DNA from: Candidatus Harrisonbacteria bacterium
GTDB taxonomy: Bacteria; Patescibacteriota; Minisyncoccia; UBA6257; UBA11618
Assembly (NCBI GenBank): GCA_023244865.1
Contig: JAHFLM010000033.1
Location: 1 to 10,119, forward strand
DNA length: 10,119 nt
Reading direction: 5' to 3'
Shown here piece after piece: positions 6,684 to 10,119 of this stretch. How positions within the stretch are numbered: the stretch's first letter is position 1; each line of letters starts with the position of its first letter. Under the pieces are notes generated by a model. That model had not been told where the DNA came from. It saw only the letters and a program-made list of their open reading frames with translations, and did no database searches. The translations under genes and the position numbers were made by a program.

Positions 6684-6893
6684 GTGGCTAAAAAGAGAAA
6701 AAAAACCGTAATAAAATTACGCAGTAAAAAACCGACTAAATTAAGTTTTGAACAAATAACAGAAAACCTCGGCGGCTTCAGTCAAGAAAAAAGTGGCAGG
6801 GTAGTGCATATTAATAGTGAAAAAGATACAACGATCAAAATGTCCACAGCTGAATGGCGAAGTCTCTGCAGAAAAATTCGCAGAAGTAAATAA
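6684..6893 (+). CDS. Small basic soluble protein, copy A of a duplicated family
   Basis: A 69-residue protein starting at GTG 6684, fixed by AAAGGAG with 6-nt spacing. The N-terminus is strongly basic (KKRKK at 3-7, KLRSKKPTK at 11-19). The rest, FEQITENLGGF at 22-32, VVHINSEKDTTIKMSTAEW at 40-58, is shared with the protein at 7045-7239. No membrane segment. The pattern of two short strands followed by MS-x-x-E-W and a helix recalls the C-terminal half of Phd/YefM antitoxins, but the resemblance is weak and no toxin is adjacent. It ends the four-gene operon; the terminator lies at 6973-6997. Confidence 0.7.
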   Translation: MAKKRKKTVIKLRSKKPTKLSFEQITENLGGFSQEKSGRVVHINSEKDTTIKMSTAEWRSLCRKIRRSK

Positions 6894-6904
6894 TAAAAAT
6901 TCAA

Positions 6905-6951
6905 TCAAAAGGCCTCCCAAAACTTCCCGACCCCCCAAGGACGACTTCTAG
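6905..6951 (+). pseudogene. Relic of a second copy of the 6397-6654 gene (3' tail only)
   Basis: Codons from 6911 read G-L-P-K-L-P-D-P-P, then after one missing base K-D-D-F-stop, matching the tail of the gene at 6613-6654. Differences are nearly all at third codon positions (Pro CCT to CCA/CCC, Asp GAT to GAC, stop TAA to TAG), with one amino-acid change (D to G) and one single-base deletion near 6938. No start codon or upstream body remains. It sits just before the second copy of the neighbouring small gene, in the same order as the first pair. Confidence 0.75.
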
Positions 6952-6972
6952 AAAGAAATCTACTTAGAATTT

Positions 6973-6997
6973 AACACCCCTCTAGTGGGGTGTTTTT
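6973..6997 (+). terminator. Rho-independent terminator of the thioredoxin-like operon
   Basis: AACACCCC (6973-6980) pairs with GGGGTGTT (6987-6994) around TCTAGT, followed by T to 6997. It closes the operon that begins at 5578 and separates it from the second small paralogue. Confidence 0.92.
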
Positions 6998-7009
6998 ATA
7001 AAATAAGCT

Positions 7010-7041
7010 TTGACTTTAAACCCCAAAAAGCCCAATATAAA
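7010..7041 (+). promoter_or_regulatory. Promoter giving a leaderless transcript for the copy B gene
   Basis: TTGACT (7010-7015) matches five of six -35 bases. CAATAT (7033-7038) follows at 17 nt and the better TATAAA (7036-7041) at 20 nt. The predicted start site is at or within a few bases of the ATG at 7045, which lacks a Shine-Dalgarno. Confidence 0.5.
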
Positions 7042-7044
7042 AAT

Positions 7045-7239
7045 ATGAAAACAAATCCAAAAGAACTAAAAAATCTAGGCTTTGAACAAATAACCGAATG
7101 TTTTGGAGGGATCGGCTGCATCTTTAAGAAAGAAAAGGCTGGCAACATAACTCTAGTTAACTCCGAAAATAGCACCAGCATTATAATGTCCAAGGCTGAA
7201 TGGGAAAGCATCAAGAAAGGCGTTCCATCAAACAATTAA
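7045..7239 (+). CDS. Small soluble protein, copy B of the duplicated family
   Basis: A 64-residue paralogue of the 6684-6893 protein. Shared are FEQITE-x-x-GG (13-22), a K-A/S-G turn, VNSENSTSIIMSKAEW (38-53) and the following helix start. At the DNA level TTTGAACAAATAAC is identical in both copies. It has lost the basic N-terminal extension and gained two residues in the central loop, with cysteines C19 and C25. An upstream in-frame start at 6985 is rejected because it lies inside the terminator hairpin; the ATG at 7045 is used. No Shine-Dalgarno; probably leaderless. Function unknown. Confidence 0.65.
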   Translation: MKTNPKELKNLGFEQITECFGGIGCIFKKEKAGNITLVNSENSTSIIMSKAEWESIKKGVPSNN

Positions 7240-7240
7240 T

Positions 7241-7271
7241 TTGTTATTTTTTATAAATTAAGAAGTATAAT
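7241..7271 (+). promoter_or_regulatory. Promoter with perfect -10 giving a leaderless transcript
   Basis: A perfect TATAAT (7266-7271) ends 6 nt before the ATG at 7278, so transcription should begin at or next to the start codon. TTGTTA (7241-7246) is the best -35 but at a long 19-nt spacing. Confidence 0.55.
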
Positions 7272-7277
7272 TAACCT

Positions 7278-7622
7278 ATGCGCTTCTTAATTTTTCTTAT
7301 TTTCAACACTTTAGCCTTCTACCTCCTCAACCTCTATCTTCCCGGATTTCATCTTCTTATCAGTAAAACTCTCCTTTTCCCCCTCCTCATTTTCACGGGT
7401 ATAAATCTCTACATTAAACCCATTTTTAAGTGGCTCTTCACCACTTTCATCATTTTTACCCTTGGCCTCTTCTCCTTTCTCATTAACGTCGGAATCCTTC
7501 ATATAATTGACATTTACTCAAATAATATTACAATAGAGGGCACAACGGCTTTACTAATAGCTACCCTAGCTATTACTCTAAGTAATGTCCTAGCTAGCTC
7601 GATTAATTGGCTCGCTAAATAA
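7278..7622 (+). CDS. Phage-holin-4-like (YvlD-type) four-helix membrane protein
   Basis: A 114-residue, very hydrophobic protein with four predicted membrane helices (about 2-22, 26-46, 53-80, 88-112). The order LPGF near residue 21, then NLYIKPIFKWL at 43-53, FTLGLFSFLIN at 60-70 and a final I-x-x-x-x-A-L-x-A-T-L-A helix matches the small family usually annotated as phage holin family 4 / YvlD, found in many non-phage chromosomes. Its biochemical role is unknown; the name does not imply lysis here. It is the first gene of a probable operon with secG (15-nt gap). No ribosome-binding site; leaderless start likely. Confidence 0.8.
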   Translation: MRFLIFLIFNTLAFYLLNLYLPGFHLLISKTLLFPLLIFTGINLYIKPIFKWLFTTFIIFTLGLFSFLINVGILHIIDIYSNNITIEGTTALLIATLAITLSNVLASSINWLAK

Positions 7623-7637
7623 ATTTTACTAAAAAAT

Positions 7638-7889
7638 ATGGATTGGCTAAATATTATCAATACAGCTCAAGTTGTTACCTCGGTCCTTATCGTCGGCTTA
7701 GTCTTACTCCAAGAAAAAAGCAGTGGGGTAGGCGGCGCTTTTGGCGGAGGTGGTGGTAGCGGTGGTGGCGACAGTGGTTTTTATCAAACTCGCCGCGGCC
7801 TAGAAAAGATCGTTTTCATTCTCACTATTATTGCGGTTATTATCTTTGTAGCCTTAGCCGCTTCTCACCTTGTTTTATCTCTTAAATAA
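7638..7889 (+). CDS. secG: Preprotein translocase subunit SecG
   Basis: An 83-residue SecG, the small accessory subunit of the SecYEG channel. Two membrane helices (about 7-24 and 58-80) flank a cytoplasmic loop with the family signature LLQEKSSGVGGAFGGGG (23-39), a glycine-rich stretch, then TRRGLEKIVFILTIIAVIIF (51-70). Length is typical. It follows the holin-like gene by 15 nt with no clear Shine-Dalgarno, and its 3' end overlaps the next gene by 20 nt, so it appears to be the middle gene of a three-gene operon. Confidence 0.96.
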   Translation: MDWLNIINTAQVVTSVLIVGLVLLQEKSSGVGGAFGGGGGSGGGDSGFYQTRRGLEKIVFILTIIAVIIFVALAASHLVLSLK

Positions 7890-9555
7890 AAGTTATACTC
7901 GTTTCCAAAAAAAAGAAGCGATTTTATTTTGGAGCGGTCTCATAATTGGTCTTGTGGCCTTAGTTTTTATTAGTCTTAATTATTATCTAGACATCACTAA
8001 GGCCGTCCCTAAAAGAGGTGGGTCATACATAGAAGGCTTGGTGGGTCAACCAGTTTATATCAACCCACTTATTAGCTACAGCAATGGAACGGACGAAGAT
8101 TTAATCCGCCTCACCTTTAGTAACTTAGATGAATTAACCGACCACTATGAAGTTAGTCATTCTAATAAAATTTGGACGGCCTTTCTAAAAAAAGATTTAA
8201 AATGGAGCGATGGTGAAGTTCTTAAAGCTGACGACGTTATCTTTACTTTAAATACGATTCAGAATCCCCAAAACTCCCATCCGCTCTTCAGCTCGTGGGA
8301 AGGTGTTTTTGCCGAAAAAATTAATGACACTGAAATTCGCTTCACTCTCAAAAACCCATATGCTTTCTTAAACGACAATTTTAAAAATCTTTATCCAGCC
8401 CCACTCCACATTTTTAATGATATCCCTTACCCCAACCTCAAACTCTCTAAATATAATCTCGAACCTATCGGCAGCGGCCCTTATAAATACTCCTCTTATA
8501 TCGCCAAAAATACCGGCTACATTGATAACTTATATTTAGAAAGTAATCCTAATTACTACGGCGGAACACCCTACTTCACTAAATTCATTGTCAATTTCTA
8601 TAAAACCGAAGACGCCCTCATTAAGAATTTCAACCAAAAAGAAGTTTCCGGCTTCAACTTAAGCGACCCTAAAAAACTTGGGGAGCTAAAACTTTCCTAT
8701 AAAAAAATATCTCTCGCCCTTCCTCGCTATTTTGCAGTCTTCTTAAACGAAAAAAATAACCCAGCCCTAAAAAATCTTGAGGTTAAAAAAGCCTTAGCTA
8801 TGGCTATTAATAAAGATGAAATTATTAATAAAATTTATCTAAATGAAGCTGCTAAAATCGACGGGCCCCTCCCCCCACAAATCCCAGGTTACATTAAAAA
8901 CGAAGACGACCTCTTCGACTCAACCCTAGCCCGCAGCATCCTACAAAAAGCCCTGAAGTTTAACCCGTTGAATAGCTCCAAAAATTCAACTGGTTTGACA
9001 AAAAACAACAAGTCTGCTACAATTGAACCTAAAGATAGTTACTTATTGGAGATCACGCTCACTGTTCCTAACACACCCAATCTCAAAGAAGTTGGTCAAT
9101 ATATCGCTAATTCTTGGGAAAAAGTTGGCGTCAAAACCAATCTTGTTGTCCTAGATCTTGAAAACATCAATGACACCATCCTAAAGAAAAGAAGTTATGA
9201 AGCTCTACTTTTCGGAGAACAACTTAAGAATAACCAAGATCTTTACTCTTTCTGGCACAGTAGCGAGAGCTCTTACCCAGGAGGTAATTTAGCCAATGTC
9301 TCTAGTCAAACCATCGATAATCTGTTAGAGTCAATTAGACAAGACCTCAACGTTGAATCTCGCAGACAAAAGATTAAATCTCTAGAAAAGACTATTCGAA
9401 GCACCTATTCTACTATCTTTCTCGTTAGCCCTAATTATCTTTATATCACCCAAACCAAGCTAGAAGGTTTTAATGACTTCTATATTCAATCCCCTAGCAA
9501 TCGTTTTAACAATGTTAATCAATGGTATTCCGAAATCAACCGCGAGTTTAATTAA
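7870..9555 (+). CDS. ABC-type peptide-binding protein (SBP family 5), membrane-anchored
   Basis: About 561 residues, resembling DppA/OppA-type extracellular solute-binding proteins. An N-terminal helix (about 17-40) has no lipobox cysteine, so the protein is probably held by an uncleaved membrane anchor. Family features in order: RGGSYIEGLVGQPVYINPL (49-67); LKWSDGEVLKADDVIFTL (about 114-131, the W-S-D-G-x-x-x-x-A-x-D-V hallmark); EPIGSGPYKY (about 197-206); NPALKNLEVKKALAMAINKD; and a C-terminal lobe with the SFWHSSESSYPGGNLANVSS segment. The start is uncertain: an upstream stop at 7855 and the need to keep the membrane helix leave TTG at 7870 as the only usual start. It overlaps secG by 20 nt, suggesting coupling. 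No permease or ATPase gene is in view, so it may serve a distant transporter or bind peptides on its own. Confidence 0.85.
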   Translation: MFYLLNKSYTRFQKKEAILFWSGLIIGLVALVFISLNYYLDITKAVPKRGGSYIEGLVGQPVYINPLISYSNGTDEDLIRLTFSNLDELTDHYEVSHSNKIWTAFLKKDLKWSDGEVLKADDVIFTLNTIQNPQNSHPLFSSWEGVFAEKINDTEIRFTLKNPYAFLNDNFKNLYPAPLHIFNDIPYPNLKLSKYNLEPIGSGPYKYSSYIAKNTGYIDNLYLESNPNYYGGTPYFTKFIVNFYKTEDALIKNFNQKEVSGFNLSDPKKLGELKLSYKKISLALPRYFAVFLNEKNNPALKNLEVKKALAMAINKDEIINKIYLNEAAKIDGPLPPQIPGYIKNEDDLFDSTLARSILQKALKFNPLNSSKNSTGLTKNNKSATIEPKDSYLLEITLTVPNTPNLKEVGQYIANSWEKVGVKTNLVVLDLENINDTILKKRSYEALLFGEQLKNNQDLYSFWHSSESSYPGGNLANVSSQTIDNLLESIRQDLNVESRRQKIKSLEKTIRSTYSTIFLVSPNYLYITQTKLEGFNDFYIQSPSNRFNNVNQWYSEINREFN

Positions 9556-9593
9556 ATAAAAAATCGCTTTAAAGAAGTGTTATTCAGGGCCTG

Positions 9594-9620
9594 CCCTGCG
9601 TAGCCTTCGGCGAAGCAGGG
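9594..9620 (+). repeat. REP-like hairpin abutting tRNA-Leu
   Basis: CCCTGC (9594-9599) pairs with GCAGGG (9615-9620); inside, GCC-TTC-GGC (9603-9611) closes a symmetrical hairpin with G-A mismatches. The last two G are also the first two bases of the mature tRNA. CAGGGC at 9585-9590 can pair with the left arm instead, giving an alternative fold. It may also act as a 3' end for the upstream gene, although no T run follows. Confidence 0.6.
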
Positions 9621-9699
9621 ACGAGTGGTGAAATGGCAGACACGCACGATTCAGGTTCGTGTGCCGTAAGGCGTGAGAGTTCAAGTCTCTCCTCGTCCA
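9619..9699 (+). tRNA. tRNA-Leu, anticodon CAG
   Basis: Full cloverleaf. Acceptor GGACGAG (9619-9625) pairs with CTCGTCC (9692-9698), discriminator A at 9699. Anticodon stem CACGA/TCGTG (9645-9649, 9657-9661) holds loop TTCAGGT with anticodon CAG at 9652-9654, reading CUG. The long variable arm (TGCC-GTAA-GGCG) is the class II feature expected of leucine tRNA. T arm GAGAG-TTCAAGT-CTCTC (9675-9691). The 3' CCA is not encoded; CAT follows the discriminator. Confidence 0.96.
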
Positions 9700-9703
9700 C
9701 ATA

Positions 9704-9756
9704 AATTTTTACTTAGGTAAAAATTAAGTAATTAGTAATTTGTAGTTAGTAATTAG
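9704..9756. repeat. AT-rich inverted and direct repeats after the tRNA
   Basis: AATTTTTAC (9704-9712) and GTAAAAATT (9717-9725) form a 9-bp hairpin with a TTAG loop. AGTAATTAG then occurs twice, at 9727-9735 and 9748-9756, exactly 21 bp apart, with a partial copy between. The hairpin may help end the tRNA transcript. The remainder up to 9842 is AT-rich with no gene seen; TATAAA at 9827-9832 could be the -10 for the next gene. Confidence 0.4.
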
Positions 9757-9842
9757 AGCGATGAATTTATTTAAAATTAATAAAAATTTATCCCTAAATA
9801 CAAAATACTCACGCTAATTACAAAAATATAAACAATAAAAAA

Positions 9843-10119
9843 ATGGAAAATAAAAAAATAAATCCAGTTACACCATCGAGTGTAGCTAAAAAAACCGCAG
9901 AAGCGGTCAAGGCTTCTCCTGAGCTTAAACCACAGGAGAAACCTAAAACTTCTCCTTCGACTCCGGTCAGGACAAGCAATTATAAAGCCAGAGTCGCAAG
10001 AAGACCTATGACCCCTAGAAGCCATAATAAAGAAGGCTTTAATCGACATGGCTACCGAGATATTCCAGTAGATAAAGCCCCAGCTATTCAAGGTAATCCA
10101 GACGCATTAAGAATTGTGC
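9843..10119 (+). CDS. rnj: Probable ribonuclease J, N-terminal extension only (runs off the window)
   Basis: The open frame from ATG 9843 to the edge gives 92 residues. They are low-complexity, rich in Pro, Lys, Arg, Ser and Thr (for example KPQEKPKTSPSTPVRTS), then RRPMTPRSHNKEGFNRHGYR, ending NPDALRIV. The last residues fit the start of an RNase J metallo-beta-lactamase domain, usually LRI(I/V)PLGG-x-x-E-(V/I)-G, preceded in many Patescibacteria by a basic disordered extension. No catalytic motif is inside the window, so the name is an inference. No Shine-Dalgarno is seen before the ATG. A REP-like sequence lies within the coding region (9914-9972). Confidence 0.55.
   Translation, partial: MENKKINPVTPSSVAKKTAEAVKASPELKPQEKPKTSPSTPVRTSNYKARVARRPMTPRSHNKEGFNRHGYRDIPVDKAPAIQGNPDALRIV
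9914..9972. repeat. Two REP-like dyads inside the RNase J reading frame
   Basis: TTCTCCTG (9914-9921) and CAGGAGAA (9933-9940) form a perfect 8-bp inverted repeat with an 11-nt loop. About 12 nt later TCCT-TC-GAC-TCCG-GTC-AGGA (9953-9972) forms a second small hairpin. The second resembles, from memory, the short TCGACTCC-x-x-TCAGGA-type palindromic repeats seen scattered in many genomes of this kind. It is translated as TSPSTPVRTS in a disordered region. Confidence 0.45.

Noticed and set aside
6985..7044. Upstream in-frame start that would extend the copy B protein by 20 residues
   Set aside because: The start codon lies in the loop of the 6973-6997 terminator and the paralogue shows no matching sequence; the promoter at 7010-7041 lies downstream of it.
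9777..10091. Minus-strand open frame opposite the RNase J extension
   Set aside because: It has odd composition, covers an AT-rich intergenic gap and overlaps the better-supported plus-strand gene; no family features.
1..10119. CRISPR array, insertion sequence or alternative UGA code
   Set aside because: No regularly spaced repeats and no transposase frame were seen; genes read through without internal UGA, and UGA serves as a stop at 6398-6400.

Overview
The window looks like a chromosomal segment of a Candidate Phyla Radiation (Patescibacteria, Parcubacteria-like) bacterium. This is an inference from gene content and style: compact AT-rich genes, a divergent phosphoglycerate mutase, RNase Y and RNase J together, an oligopeptide-type binding protein with no permease beside it, many small membrane proteins without recognisable family, and a mixture of Shine-Dalgarno-led and apparently leaderless starts. 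All frames are consistent with the standard bacterial code (UGG for Trp; one ORF ends in UGA).

Layout. 1-123 (-): 5' part of an HU-type nucleoid protein. 124-309: divergent control region. 310-2122 (+): two-gene operon of a FliA/sigma-28-like sigma factor overlapping a ParB-family protein, closed by a strong terminator (2129-2157). 2178-2299: a 122-nt long imperfect inverted repeat that touches the stop codon of the next gene. 2298-3818 (-): RNase Y. 3927-5492 (+): a phosphoglycerate-mutase (iPGM) homologue whose substrate-binding residues and one metal ligand are substituted. 5578-6893 (+): a tight four-gene operon of unknown role: a membrane-anchored thioredoxin-like protein, two single-pass small membrane proteins and a small soluble basic protein. 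6905-7239: a decayed tail of a second copy of the third gene, a terminator, a new promoter and a leaderless paralogue of the fourth gene, together a partly decayed tandem duplication. 7278-9555 (+): holin-4-like membrane protein, SecG and a membrane-anchored peptide-binding protein, probably co-transcribed. 9594-9699: a REP-like hairpin running into tRNA-Leu(CAG). 9843-end (+): N-terminal extension of a probable RNase J.

How the genes may work together. The left part is information and regulation: HU and a sigma/ParB pair share a divergent promoter region. RNase Y and (probably) RNase J are the two main mRNA-decay nucleases of bacteria that lack RNase E. SecG completes the SecYEG translocon, which would export or insert the binding protein and the small membrane proteins. 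The most likely undescribed unit is the thioredoxin-like membrane operon at 5578-6893 with its duplicated tail; the FliA-like sigma/ParB pair and the altered iPGM are the next most interesting.
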